A stretch of 64,000 bases of DNA from Alphaproteobacteria bacterium (lineage in GTDB: Bacteria > Pseudomonadota > Alphaproteobacteria > MPNO01 > UBA2964), in contig WLWZ01000008.1 of NCBI GenBank assembly GCA_012103315.1, forward strand, positions 62,001 to 126,000, in the 5' to 3' direction. Position numbers and translations under genes: made by a program. The notes beneath the pieces were generated by a model. That model made no database searches. It was not told where the DNA came from and saw nothing but the letters and a program-made list of their open reading frames with translations. Shown piece by piece: positions 55,596-64,000 of the stretch (position 1 is the first letter of the stretch; each line of letters begins with the position of its first letter).

Positions 55596-56807
55596 TTACG
55601 GCGGTGTCTCAAATCTCAAGATCGTATCCAAGCATTTGAGACTAGTGTCCCAACTATAACCTGAAGATACAAATTCCCTCCCTCGATCACCCAATTCCTT
55701 TGCAGACGCCCTATCAGATAGGCTGAGCACAGCACCGGCTAATGCCAGGGCCTTAGATTCACATAGCACATTGTGGCCGATAGTTGCATCGATTCCTTCC
55801 AGGGCTTCTGGGGTAGCAACAATTGGACGAGCCATCGCCATTGCCTCCAGTACCTTGTTCTGAATCCCTCTGGCAAGCCGTAACGGCGCTACTATCGCGT
55901 CCGCATGGGAAATATAGGGGCGAACATCAGGCACTTGTCCCGTCACATGGACATTTTGACAATCCCGCAGAGCCAAAACTTCTCGCGCTGGATTTGCCCC
56001 CACGATCCAAAAATGAGTGTCGGGATTCTCCACAAGAATAGTCGGCAACACATCTTTGGCGAACCAACATACAGCATCGACATTGGCCCAATAATCCATT
56101 GCCCCGGTGAAAACGACATTATTTTTTGACAGGTCATATGGCGCCCCGTATCTCAGTGTCGGATCAAAATATGAAAGATCCACACCATTATTCATACCCC
56201 GGATTTTTCCGCCGGATTCCGGTGCCAATTTCCGAAACATCGCCGCTTCAGAATCTGAAACGAACAAACTAACATCAGTTTTAGTCGCGACCTTACGCTC
56301 AAATTCCAGTAACAATCGGCTCTCACGCGAATAAACGGAACTCATGAGACTTGATTTCGATTGGGCGTATTGATGCCATTTGTCTGAGTCGACATCTACA
56401 AAATCCACCACACGATGGGATTTTGCGGCATCCCCCTGCAATACATATTGCGCCATCGATGATGAAAAAACGTAAGAATTTGTAATATCGTTACTTTGAA
56501 AAGTTTTGGCCACCCAACGGGCCAGTCCATTATCCCAAAAGTAGCCTAACGTTAAGGGCGCTCCCGAAAACAACCCACGCAGGCTGAGAATTTTCGCGAT
56601 CGGTGGATTTAACCTAGCAAAATGGCAAGAGGCACAGATTTCCTCCAACTTGCCGCGATACCGCACGTCTTCTGGGTTATCAACAAAACACCCGAGATGG
56701 ATTTCAAACTTCCGCGCCAAATATTGGAGAATATTCCAAGAACGGATCTTGTCGCCTTTGTTGGGTGGGTAGGGGATACGATGGGCCAGAAATAAAAGTT
56801 TTTCCAA
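55596..56807 (-). CDS. Glycosyltransferase, PEP-CTERM/EPS-locus family (stp1-like)
   Basis: 403 residues, GT4 fold. LLFLAHRIPYPPNKGDKIRS is the family's N-terminal motif, with HLGCFVDNPEDVRYRG, DVDSDKWHQYAQSKS, FTGAMDYWANVDAV and APLRLARGIQNKVLEAMA for donor binding. 4 bases after the FemAB stop and followed by xrtA. The donor sugar is not predicted. Confidence 0.9.
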   Translation of the reverse strand: MEKLLFLAHRIPYPPNKGDKIRSWNILQYLARKFEIHLGCFVDNPEDVRYRGKLEEICASCHFARLNPPIAKILSLRGLFSGAPLTLGYFWDNGLARWVAKTFQSNDITNSYVFSSSMAQYVLQGDAAKSHRVVDFVDVDSDKWHQYAQSKSSLMSSVYSRESRLLLEFERKVATKTDVSLFVSDSEAAMFRKLAPESGGKIRGMNNGVDLSYFDPTLRYGAPYDLSKNNVVFTGAMDYWANVDAVCWFAKDVLPTILVENPDTHFWIVGANPAREVLALRDCQNVHVTGQVPDVRPYISHADAIVAPLRLARGIQNKVLEAMAMARPIVATPEALEGIDATIGHNVLCESKALALAGAVLSLSDRASAKELGDRGREFVSSGYSWDTSLKCLDTILRFETPP

Positions 56808-56811
56808 TATC

Positions 56812-57855
56812 TCATCCTAAGTTGCGAGAAATCATTGGACCCACAAATTTAGCTATCGGAAGCGGCAGCCGCTTCCAAGCTTCAATAAACAACCGATATT
56901 TTGGATTTGTTGGATTAATTACCGGAATATTGTCAGATTTGCGCAACATATATTCATAGGTAAGCGGCATAGGTTCGAAGCCCCAGTTTTTCTTGAAGCT
57001 AAAAGCACCGGTCCCCAACTTACTGCGACCAAAATCAAACTGCGTAAAACCTCTTTCTCCCGCACGGCGCATGACTTCCCAATACATAAAGTCATTGCCA
57101 GCGACCGGGCGCGCATCAAAAGTCCCGCCACCGTAATAGGGCAAAACCTTGTTCCGAAAATAAAAGTTCATAACACTTGCGATTGCTGCCCCGTCGTTCT
57201 CTATCGTAACGATATCGACATCTGAACCAAATATCTCAAGCAGAGTTTCAAAAAGCTTCTTTGAGAATACAGGTGTTCCTAGATTGCGGACACTGGTCGC
57301 ATATATGTGATGCAACCTATCGGGATGGTCATCAACAATACTCGTCAAACCCGCATTGATCCCTTTCCGAACCATCGCACGCTGTTTCCGCGGAATTGCG
57401 AGCATATTCTTTTCAGAATTTACATCGATCTCACGTACAAAATTGGCATAGAGGTTTGTCTTCTGCGCCCAATCTGGGTGCTGGGAATTTCCGCCTCTGT
57501 ATTCGATATGATCAACTTTGAGGCGTTCCGCGAGGGGGAGCAACTCTTCTTCCAAAGCCGCCAATGCCCCACTGTCCAACGTTATCGGCCCACCACCAAC
57601 CGTAAACCCAGTTGAAATCAGGCTGTTGCCAAAGAGTAAACTTTTTACATGAACTAAGGGTAGGAGACCGACGATCTCTGTACCCCGTTCAGCATAGAAA
57701 AAATAGCAATTATGCCCAAATGCCCGCTCAATAACGCTTTTCCAGCCCGCCCGATGGAAAAAAGTCGCGTCCGAACAGCCGTCGACGAAGGTATCCCACC
57801 GACCTATTGCTTCATTGTCTAAAAGTTTCACAACCAACGGAGCGCCATTGCTCAC
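56812..57855 (-). CDS. FemAB-like XrtA/PEP-CTERM-associated protein
   Basis: 347 residues from GTG 57855, chosen because it overlaps the deacetylase stop (GTGA) and has GAAGGA about 8 bases upstream. Two acyltransferase-fold halves as in FemAB: FVDGCSDATFFHRAGWKSV, GLLPLVHVKS, YRGGNSQHPDW and YWEVMRRAGERGFTQFDFG. It is predicted to transfer an aminoacyl or acyl group to the EPS or its lipid carrier. A TTG start at 57879 is possible but not supported by a ribosome-binding site. Confidence 0.9.
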   Translation of the reverse strand: MSNGAPLVVKLLDNEAIGRWDTFVDGCSDATFFHRAGWKSVIERAFGHNCYFFYAERGTEIVGLLPLVHVKSLLFGNSLISTGFTVGGGPITLDSGALAALEEELLPLAERLKVDHIEYRGGNSQHPDWAQKTNLYANFVREIDVNSEKNMLAIPRKQRAMVRKGINAGLTSIVDDHPDRLHHIYATSVRNLGTPVFSKKLFETLLEIFGSDVDIVTIENDGAAIASVMNFYFRNKVLPYYGGGTFDARPVAGNDFMYWEVMRRAGERGFTQFDFGRSKLGTGAFSFKKNWGFEPMPLTYEYMLRKSDNIPVINPTNPKYRLFIEAWKRLPLPIAKFVGPMISRNLG

Positions 57856-58745
57856 AGTGGGTCGTCCTTCTTCGTACAAAAAACCTCATCAACCCGGCCC
57901 CAAGCAAAATCAGTAAGAACCCGATCCAATTTGTCTTTCATCGTTTCGATATTTACGTAATGCCTGAAACGCGTTTTTAATCCAGGCTTATATACCCTCG
58001 GTTGATCCGCATCTATTTCCCACGGGTGGAAATAGAAAATAGCCGGGCGCGCATCTGATTGATGGATATTGCGGATTGCCCATCGCGAAACGGCATAAGG
58101 TAGCAATCTAAAGTATCCCCCTCCCGCGCAAGGAAAGTTCCATCGTGAAAACCTTACGGTGCTAAGCGGAATTTCAATAGCGCCTTTTCTTCCTGCAGGT
58201 TCGTATGTAAAGCGGGGAGCATTGGGCACGCCGTAGTGATCGTGACGCACGGGATAAACACTTGAGCTGTAATCGTAACCCTCTTCTGCAAGCACTTCAT
58301 GAGTCCAGGGGTTTGAGGTATCAAACGAAAAACTCGCCGCCCGGAAACCAGAGACCTGGACGCCCGCGGCATTTTCCAGAATATCTTTTGTGCGCCGAAC
58401 GTCACTACGGAATTCTTCCGACGTTTGGGTTGTGGCCCGTTGATGTTCGTAGCCGTGACTAGCCAACTCATGTCCGGCATCAACGATTTGCCTCGTTAGC
58501 TTCTTATGTCGATCAGCCACCCAACCCAAGGTAAAAAACGTGCATTTTACATTGTGATCGTCAAACAGGGTAAACAGCGTTTCCATGTTTTGTTCGATTC
58601 TGCTTGAAAGAGTGTCCCAGTCCCGAGAGTCTATTCCCGCAGAAAAGGCACTAACCTGAAAATACTCCTCCACGTCTACGGACATAGCGTTGACGATCTC
58701 GGGCGTAATTTTCTGATCGTCGCTCACGCTATTAACAACCGTCAT
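57852..58745 (-). CDS. XrtA-system polysaccharide deacetylase
   Basis: 297 residues. NodB domain with NAMSVDVEEYFQVSAF (Asp ligands), LASHGYEHQ (His pair) and the ending YFHPWEID. Probably N-deacetylates the growing polysaccharide; no signal peptide is evident. Four-base overlap with the FemAB gene indicates coupling. Confidence 0.92.
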   Translation of the reverse strand: MTVVNSVSDDQKITPEIVNAMSVDVEEYFQVSAFSAGIDSRDWDTLSSRIEQNMETLFTLFDDHNVKCTFFTLGWVADRHKKLTRQIVDAGHELASHGYEHQRATTQTSEEFRSDVRRTKDILENAAGVQVSGFRAASFSFDTSNPWTHEVLAEEGYDYSSSVYPVRHDHYGVPNAPRFTYEPAGRKGAIEIPLSTVRFSRWNFPCAGGGYFRLLPYAVSRWAIRNIHQSDARPAIFYFHPWEIDADQPRVYKPGLKTRFRHYVNIETMKDKLDRVLTDFAWGRVDEVFCTKKDDPL

Positions 58746-58792
58746 TAAAACACGCTATGAATTGTAAAATGTCACAAGCCGAGAGACGCATT

Positions 58793-59773
58793 TCAACTTG
58801 ATCCTTTTAGGGTCTCAACCTGACTATCCAAGACGGAAAGCGCGTCATTATAACTCTGAACGGTTGGCCACTCGCCCATCGAAATATCTGACGTCATTAA
58901 ACTAGCGGGTAACTGTACGCTAGCCGACATTGCTTTGGGCGTATCATTCGCTGAATGCTGGGTCCCTTCCATCGCCAATTCGTTGACGACTTCAACGACG
59001 GTTGCCCCGTCAAAACTATGAATATCTTCGAGGTATCCAAACAATAAAAGCCTGCCGCACAACGTGTTAATTCGCCGAGGGACACCACCGCTATGTTCAT
59101 GAATTTTTTGAAATGCTTCATCCGTTAATGACGGATCGTTCTGCCACCCAACGCGTTCCAGCCTGTGCAATATATAGGCACGCGTTTCATCAAGATCCAT
59201 TGGCTCCAAATGGCAAGAAGCAATCACCCGCTGGCGCAATTGCTCCATAGCGGGATGCGCCATGATCGCCCGAAATTGCGGTTGCCCAATCAAAAAACAC
59301 TGTAAAAGTGGTTTGCCATCCGATTGGAAATTGGACAACATTCGGAGTTCTTCTAATGCCGACGGCGTCATGTTTTGCGCTTCGTCTACGACAAGCAACA
59401 CATGTTTCCCAAGCTCATTCTGATCGACAAAAAATCTTTCAATCTGCCTCAGAAGCGATGCTTTGTTGTATCCCTCAATTTGCAAACCAAATGCCGAAGC
59501 GACCATGCGTAACGCATCGTCACCTTCCAACTGCGTGGTCACAACGTTCGCTGAAACATACTGCTGCCGATCAATTTCACTCATCAAGCGACCGAGCAAC
59601 GTAGTTTTCCCAGCCCCGACCTCACCGGTGATAACAATAAACCCTTCGCGCTCGTTGAGACCGAAGCTCAAATAGGCAAGTGCTTTATTGTGGCTCCGGC
59701 TGCCATAAAAAAAACGGTGGTCAGGACTGAGCTGAAAAGGCCGTCCACTTAAATTGTAATGCTCGGCATACAT
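58793..59773 (-). CDS. XrtA-associated ATPase, ExeA-like
   Basis: 326 residues. FQLSPDHRFFYGSRSHNKAL, Walker A GEVGAGKTTLLGRL and Walker B LLVVDEAQNMTP, with GVPRRINTLCGRLL in the lid. Homologous to the ExeA/GspA ATPases; in PEP-CTERM loci it is predicted to assist export or wall passage. The C-terminal 60 residues are divergent. Confidence 0.93.
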   Translation of the reverse strand: MYAEHYNLSGRPFQLSPDHRFFYGSRSHNKALAYLSFGLNEREGFIVITGEVGAGKTTLLGRLMSEIDRQQYVSANVVTTQLEGDDALRMVASAFGLQIEGYNKASLLRQIERFFVDQNELGKHVLLVVDEAQNMTPSALEELRMLSNFQSDGKPLLQCFLIGQPQFRAIMAHPAMEQLRQRVIASCHLEPMDLDETRAYILHRLERVGWQNDPSLTDEAFQKIHEHSGGVPRRINTLCGRLLLFGYLEDIHSFDGATVVEVVNELAMEGTQHSANDTPKAMSASVQLPASLMTSDISMGEWPTVQSYNDALSVLDSQVETLKGSS

Positions 59774-59782
59774 GGAAGGTCC

Positions 59783-61273
59783 CTAAAAAGATTTTGACAA
59801 CGAGAGGCTGACCGAATTTTCCTTGAGATCTGCCGGATCCGCCGCATTATTCACCTTGCGTACGGTAAGATTATACGCGAGTGCCGCCGTTAGGTCGTCC
59901 TTAATTCTATAATTGTAACCAGCGTTAATTAACAGCTCATCTTCTGTTCTTAGATCAACTGTTCCAAAATCTGTGTTTCGATATGTCAAGCCAAGGCTGC
60001 CGCTCGACCGTGTCGACAATCGTCGCGAGAGGCTCAAATTTGACCCTAGTACAGTCTCAGTAATATTTGTGGAGTCAGTCTTGCGGCTTTCCCAGAAGAA
60101 CCCACCTACGTAAGTATTGCGGCGATGTCGGCCCGACATCTGCAGCCGGAATACTTGTTGTCGAAAGGTGTCATTCTGAATACCAAATGCATCCGTACTA
60201 CCTGTAAAAACAGATCCTGTCCGGCTATCGATTAAGGTTCCCGATCCGCTGGGGTCAAGAGTCAAAAAACTCAGATCATTGGTAATTTGTTGCTCAGTCG
60301 TTTGCAGTGTCTCCGAGAAATTCGCCGTTATCGTTGTTCGGGGTGACAGCCGATGGCTACCCTGAAAGTCAATTGTCGTGGTGTCATTTCTGTCACCTAT
60401 TGTGAATCTCAAATCTGTTTTACTGCTGGGACGAGCCGAAAAACCGACATTCCAATTCATGCCTTTAGGTTCCGTGGTCAGAGAAGGGTCTTCAATTCGT
60501 TCGTATCCGACCCCGGATAGCAACGATAATTTACGATGCAAAACGTATGTGACATTTCCATCAATACGGGTGGTTTTTGTTGAAGGCGAGTCGTCAGAAC
60601 TTTTCGTTTTGGAGTTAAGCGAAACGAGGCCCCATTGAAACGATGTGAATCGTCGGCCGCTACTGATTGTTAGATGATTACTAATCGTAGTTGTATCGTC
60701 AGATGCAGAACTTGCTGTCTTGACGCCACTTATCGTTGTCCGAGATTCCGTTTCGGCCCAGGCCCCAAAATGGTGCCGGAAAAACGGCGATATATTATAG
60801 GCTATCGTTTCTGTCCGGTTAACGTTCTGGCCGGCAACCGAATTAGAGGTAGCCGCAGAAGAATCGACTACCTGCTGGGTAATTGATGCCTGAGCATCAA
60901 TGAACGCAATTCTATTCCAAATTTCAACCTGGCCGCTACCCAGGAGATTGTTATTTGAGCTATCCCGCGTCGAATCAAGTCGGTGGAAACTCTCACTTCT
61001 CGATAAATTGAAATTTAGAAAACCGCGGCCACCGGTCCCTCTAAGGGAGATTCTTGGTGTTACCCGAGTTATTAAATCTGAATTGGCATCCTGACCATCA
61101 GACGCTAAGTCAATATTGTCAGAAAAAGATTCCGTAACACCCAATCCGGCCGTCAACTTCCAATCTCCCGCCCGTGCGGTGAGAGCGAAGATAAGCGTCG
61201 CCGCGAAAATTATCCCTACGGAGAATTTTCCATGCACGGTTGACGTCAGATTTATCAGAGCTCCACCCTTCAT
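59783..61273 (-). CDS. Outer membrane beta-barrel of the exosortase system
   Basis: 496 residues. Signal peptide (GIIFAATLIFALTARA), then alternating beta strands with aromatic ends and a C-terminal Phe (SLSLSKSF), the signature of an outer-membrane barrel. Matches the PEP-CTERM/EPS-associated OMP family (LGVTESFSDNIDLASDG near the start). Likely the exit pore or a surface partner. 9 bases upstream of the ATPase. Confidence 0.9.
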   Translation of the reverse strand: MKGGALINLTSTVHGKFSVGIIFAATLIFALTARAGDWKLTAGLGVTESFSDNIDLASDGQDANSDLITRVTPRISLRGTGGRGFLNFNLSRSESFHRLDSTRDSSNNNLLGSGQVEIWNRIAFIDAQASITQQVVDSSAATSNSVAGQNVNRTETIAYNISPFFRHHFGAWAETESRTTISGVKTASSASDDTTTISNHLTISSGRRFTSFQWGLVSLNSKTKSSDDSPSTKTTRIDGNVTYVLHRKLSLLSGVGYERIEDPSLTTEPKGMNWNVGFSARPSSKTDLRFTIGDRNDTTTIDFQGSHRLSPRTTITANFSETLQTTEQQITNDLSFLTLDPSGSGTLIDSRTGSVFTGSTDAFGIQNDTFRQQVFRLQMSGRHRRNTYVGGFFWESRKTDSTNITETVLGSNLSLSRRLSTRSSGSLGLTYRNTDFGTVDLRTEDELLINAGYNYRIKDDLTAALAYNLTVRKVNNAADPADLKENSVSLSLSKSF

Positions 61274-61285
61274 GCCAGATAGCAG

Positions 61286-62329
61286 TCAATTAGAATAACC
61301 ATAATAGGCGTTATCTTTTTGGTGCTTTCCCTTCCGAACCTTGTTCAACAACAGATATATGTCGTCACAACTATCAACGATCCCCAGCGCCGCATTGACC
61401 TGCTCCTGTGTACTTTTATCGGCCTGTACGACAAACACAATTTGTCCGACATAAAGCGAGAGCACACCGGGAATACTGTTCATCAACGCCGGAGCAGAAT
61501 CGAATATTACGATCCTGTCCGGATAACGAACGGCGACATCATCAATAAATTTCTCCATTTTGTCACTGGCAAGCAACTCAGTTGCTAGAGGATGTGGTCG
61601 CCCAGCTGGTAATACTGTTAAATTGTCGATATCCGTTCTAAGAAGAACGTCCGACATATCAAGGGTGTCATCGGAAATCAGGTCGATCAGCCCCAAGTCC
61701 GCTTCGATACCAAGAACACCCGTCACACTTGGTTTGGCAAGGTCTGCATCCACGAGCATGACCGTCAGATCACGCTCCAAGGCGATACTCATCGCCAGAT
61801 TTACAGCGCTAAATGTCTTCCCGTCGCCCGATCTACTGCTGCAGACCATAATCAGATTGCGGTGGCGATTATTAGAATCCGGATCTGATTCACCAGAGGC
61901 CTTGAGCAAAAGCGGACGCTTGATGAAGCGAAATTCTTCTGCAATAGCGGTATTTTCAGATTTGGCGCTGATCATTCCCGCCGCTGCCAACGCGTCATGA
62001 TTAACCACAACAGTACGGCTTCGTTTTCCCGTTGAATGAGGTGAGACCGGAGGGAGCGCTTGTGGTGTTACTTTTGGAGCTGGTGCCTTTTCTTGCGGCG
62101 AAAGGGTACTGGCTGGCATAGCCGGTGTAGCAGATGACATTGTAGGAGATTCCGCGGCAAGGTTTGCTGCCCGTTCAACTGTCGACTTTTTCCTTCGACT
62201 TTTGATGGACGGAGAATAAGGTTGAGAACCTTTCTGCGATGAAGTTACCCCTGCACCCGCACTGGTCGCGTCGGATATTTCGCCGGTCGTCGTTGCGACA
62301 CGGTCTCTGGATTTAAGAAATTTAACCAC
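61286..62329 (-). CDS. XrtA-associated tyrosine autokinase
   Basis: 347 residues. A disordered N-terminal 110 residues rich in Pro, Ser and Lys, then a BY-kinase domain with Walker A SSRSGDGKTFSAVNL, Walker A' LVDADLAKPS and a final Tyr cluster (NAYYGYSN). Controls chain length with Wzz by cyclic phosphorylation. The membrane part is separate, encoded next door. Confidence 0.93.
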   Translation of the reverse strand: MVKFLKSRDRVATTTGEISDATSAGAGVTSSQKGSQPYSPSIKSRRKKSTVERAANLAAESPTMSSATPAMPASTLSPQEKAPAPKVTPQALPPVSPHSTGKRSRTVVVNHDALAAAGMISAKSENTAIAEEFRFIKRPLLLKASGESDPDSNNRHRNLIMVCSSRSGDGKTFSAVNLAMSIALERDLTVMLVDADLAKPSVTGVLGIEADLGLIDLISDDTLDMSDVLLRTDIDNLTVLPAGRPHPLATELLASDKMEKFIDDVAVRYPDRIVIFDSAPALMNSIPGVLSLYVGQIVFVVQADKSTQEQVNAALGIVDSCDDIYLLLNKVRKGKHQKDNAYYGYSN

Positions 62330-62349
62330 TACTTACCGGCATTTCTGGG

Positions 62350-64000
62350 TCAAATGATGCCTAAGCCACGGATTTTATCTAGAACACCCAGGTCCTGAAG
62401 TTTCCACATGACTTTACTTGCCCCAATGACCTCTACACCGACTAAAACGCTGAAAGCACCAAATAGGGATAGGCAAGCAAGTGAAAAACCTATGTTCCCA
62501 CGAAGGCGTTTACGTTTTTCCAAGGGCGAAACAATCGTACTAATTTTACCGATGACCGGAACCGTAAATGTCTCTCTCAACTTTTGAATATTGGTGAACG
62601 TCGTCTTAATCTGACTTAGTAAAAATGCGACTGATACCCCGACAATAAAACCCGCAAACAAAACAGCAACAAACATAACGGGTCGGTTCGGGCCCCTTGG
62701 TTTAACAGGAAGTTTAGGAGGGTCGATAATTCGAAACTGTACTTTTTGCGCTTTGGTTTCTAAATCCCGAGCTAACTTAGCCGACTCCTGCCGTTGCCGA
62801 AGTTCTTCATAACCTTTTTTAACAATGGCGTAGTCACGATTTAACTGAGCTAATTGGGCTTCCACTTGCGGGACAAGTTTCGCCATTTTTTCCCAGCGTT
62901 CTACACCCTGTTTTTGTTTCTTCGCTCTATGTTTAAGAGCAGCCAACACGCCTTCTTGCTGGACAATTTGTAACTTCACCTTTTCATAAACCGGATTAGA
63001 AACCAGTTTTTTGTTTGGCGCAGCCACTGGTGGCTTGCTTTTATCAGGCCCCTCAATATTCGCCGCGGCCATTGCCTTACTTGCACCATCAAGCTTTTTC
63101 TGCAGCTCCGCTAGTCTCCGTTTCGTGCTAACGACGTCGGGGTGGTTCTCGGTATATTGGGTCAGCAGGGAATCAATTGTTTTTTGTAATTCCAAAATTC
63201 TGACATGATAATCTGAATCCGGTCCGATTGGTCCGCCGGAGGCCTGAAAGGACAAATTATCCTCTTTAGCCACCTCGAGATATTGTGGGACCTCCTTCAT
63301 CTGTTGGACAAGCTCATCGCGGATCATCGACGCTTCTTCAATTTGTCCTGTTGTCTCGGAGAATTTCTTCCGAACCACCTGCATATGCTCGTAATAATTA
63401 CGATCACCGGGAAGTAGCCCCATATTGTTGCGCTTAAACTTAGCGCGCTTACCTTCAGTCTCGATCAACTGTCGTTCATAGTCCCTGATTTGATCATCCA
63501 GGAAACTCCGTGTTGTTTCCATGTCCTTTCGACTGGCGCCAAGGTTTCCTTCGACAAAAATCTGCATGACAGCTTGAACAACACGCTTGGTAACACCGCG
63601 TTCAACATCTTCGTATGAGATCTGAAAAAGATTGCGGCCTTGTTGCTTTACACTGATCTTGGCCTTCAGCTCTTGGACGAGTTGTTCTTTGGCTTCGTCT
63701 CCCTTGATCTTAAGATCAAGGTCTGTCATCAGAATTATTTTCTCTAGGTTTGGGCGGCTCAACAATGTTCGCCGCATGATATCAATCTGTTGAAATAAAT
63801 TCATTTCAACAGCCAAACCCTTCATCAAAGGCCCGAGCATCGTATCCATATCAACATAAATTCTGGTGGACGCTTCGTAACGGTCAGGCAAATTGGATAC
63901 CATCATCCAACCCGCACCACTGATCGCCCACGCAGCAGCGATTACGTACCAGCGGCGACGCCAAATACCGTAAATATACCCAGAAATTTGTACAACAAGG
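62350..64000 (-). CDS. XrtA-system polysaccharide chain-length determinant (Wzz), 5' end beyond the edge
   Basis: At least 550 residues on the minus strand; the reading frame is open to base 64000, so the ATG at 63906 is internal and the true start is outside. The upstream sequence reads WRRRWYVIAAAWAISGAGW, the first membrane helix. A long coiled-coil follows (QIRDYERQLIETEGKRAKF and on), then a second helix (VMFVAVLFAGFIVGVSVAFL) and a third (LACLSLFGAFSVLVGV). Regulates chain length together with the autokinase gene 20 bases downstream. Confidence 0.92.
   Translation of the reverse strand, partial: LVVQISGYIYGIWRRRWYVIAAAWAISGAGWMMVSNLPDRYEASTRIYVDMDTMLGPLMKGLAVEMNLFQQIDIMRRTLLSRPNLEKIILMTDLDLKIKGDEAKEQLVQELKAKISVKQQGRNLFQISYEDVERGVTKRVVQAVMQIFVEGNLGASRKDMETTRSFLDDQIRDYERQLIETEGKRAKFKRNNMGLLPGDRNYYEHMQVVRKKFSETTGQIEEASMIRDELVQQMKEVPQYLEVAKEDNLSFQASGGPIGPDSDYHVRILELQKTIDSLLTQYTENHPDVVSTKRRLAELQKKLDGASKAMAAANIEGPDKSKPPVAAPNKKLVSNPVYEKVKLQIVQQEGVLAALKHRAKKQKQGVERWEKMAKLVPQVEAQLAQLNRDYAIVKKGYEELRQRQESAKLARDLETKAQKVQFRIIDPPKLPVKPRGPNRPVMFVAVLFAGFIVGVSVAFLLSQIKTTFTNIQKLRETFTVPVIGKISTIVSPLEKRKRLRGNIGFSLACLSLFGAFSVLVGVEVIGASKVMWKLQDLGVLDKIRGLGII

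Noticed and set aside
1-64000. CRISPR arrays, rRNA, tRNA, insertion sequences, prophage structural genes
   Set aside because: No spacer-repeat pattern, no transposase-like frames, and no recognised RNA gene in any part of the window.

Overview
The window reads as a chromosomal segment of an alphaproteobacterium, most likely Rhodospirillales-like and possibly marine. This placement is inferred from gene order and family content, not from any search. The supporting signs are ffh-rpsP next to dapF-mtaB-ftsY, a tkt-gap-pgk operon, a DUF2336 protein, a DUF1194 protein, TRAP transport, and one perfect alphaproteobacterial SOS box (GTTC-N7-GTTC). I see no rRNA or tRNA genes, insertion sequences, CRISPR arrays or prophage structural genes.

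Region 1 (1-8.6 kb) is housekeeping. rpsP (cut by the left edge) and ffh lie on the minus strand. Opposite them are a metallophosphoesterase-like protein that has lost its metal ligands, a DUF1194 protein, dapF, mtaB and ftsY, followed by a DUF2336 gene that ends in a clear terminator. Both SRP GTPases, Ffh and FtsY, are therefore within 6 kb of each other.

Region 2 (8.7-16.2 kb) is accessory. It has an orphan molybdopterin hydroxylase large subunit, convergent with a fumarate-reductase-like flavoprotein plus 2Fe-2S pair. A ferritin-like candidate follows. Then comes a two-gene unit under a LexA-type site: a cytosolic protein with two peptidoglycan-binding-like repeats and a DDYD-containing C-terminal domain, followed by a single-pass membrane protein. 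I read this unit as a possible SOS-controlled bacteriocin/partner pair.

Region 3 (16.3-31.3 kb) is central and catabolic metabolism. tkt-gap-pgk is followed by a tight minus-strand operon. Its genes encode a PaaK-like CoA ligase, a lipoate-ligase-like protein, an enoyl-CoA hydratase family protein, a thiolase, an HMG-CoA-synthase-like protein, a DUF35 Zn-ribbon protein, an NMO-like flavoenzyme and a 3-hydroxyacyl-CoA dehydrogenase. A DOPA-dioxygenase-family gene probably leads it. Several of the enzymes lack the usual catalytic residues. The divergent unit is fumarylpyruvate hydrolase, a MarR regulator and a cupin.

Region 4 (31.2-38.0 kb) is the most striking catabolic module. A TRAP transporter (DctP-DctQ-DctM) is co-transcribed with two tandem reductive-dehalogenase-like proteins that lack Tat signals, and a gentisate 1,2-dioxygenase follows. 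With the fumarylpyruvate hydrolase nearby, this suggests uptake of a halogenated aromatic acid, cytosolic reductive dehalogenation and ring cleavage through gentisate.

Region 5 (38.2-64 kb) is an exosortase-A (XrtA/PEP-CTERM type) exopolysaccharide locus. It contains glycosyltransferases, two polysaccharide deacetylases, the PrsK/PrsR two-component system, the PrsT TPR protein, an initiating sugar transferase, an asparagine-synthase-type amidotransferase, an XrtA-EpsI fusion, FemAB, an ExeA-like ATPase, an outer-membrane barrel, a tyrosine autokinase and a Wzz protein cut by the right edge. No canonical PEP-CTERM cargo is visible. A small secreted protein with a C-terminal hydrophobic segment and basic tail (50981-51904) is a candidate non-standard cargo.
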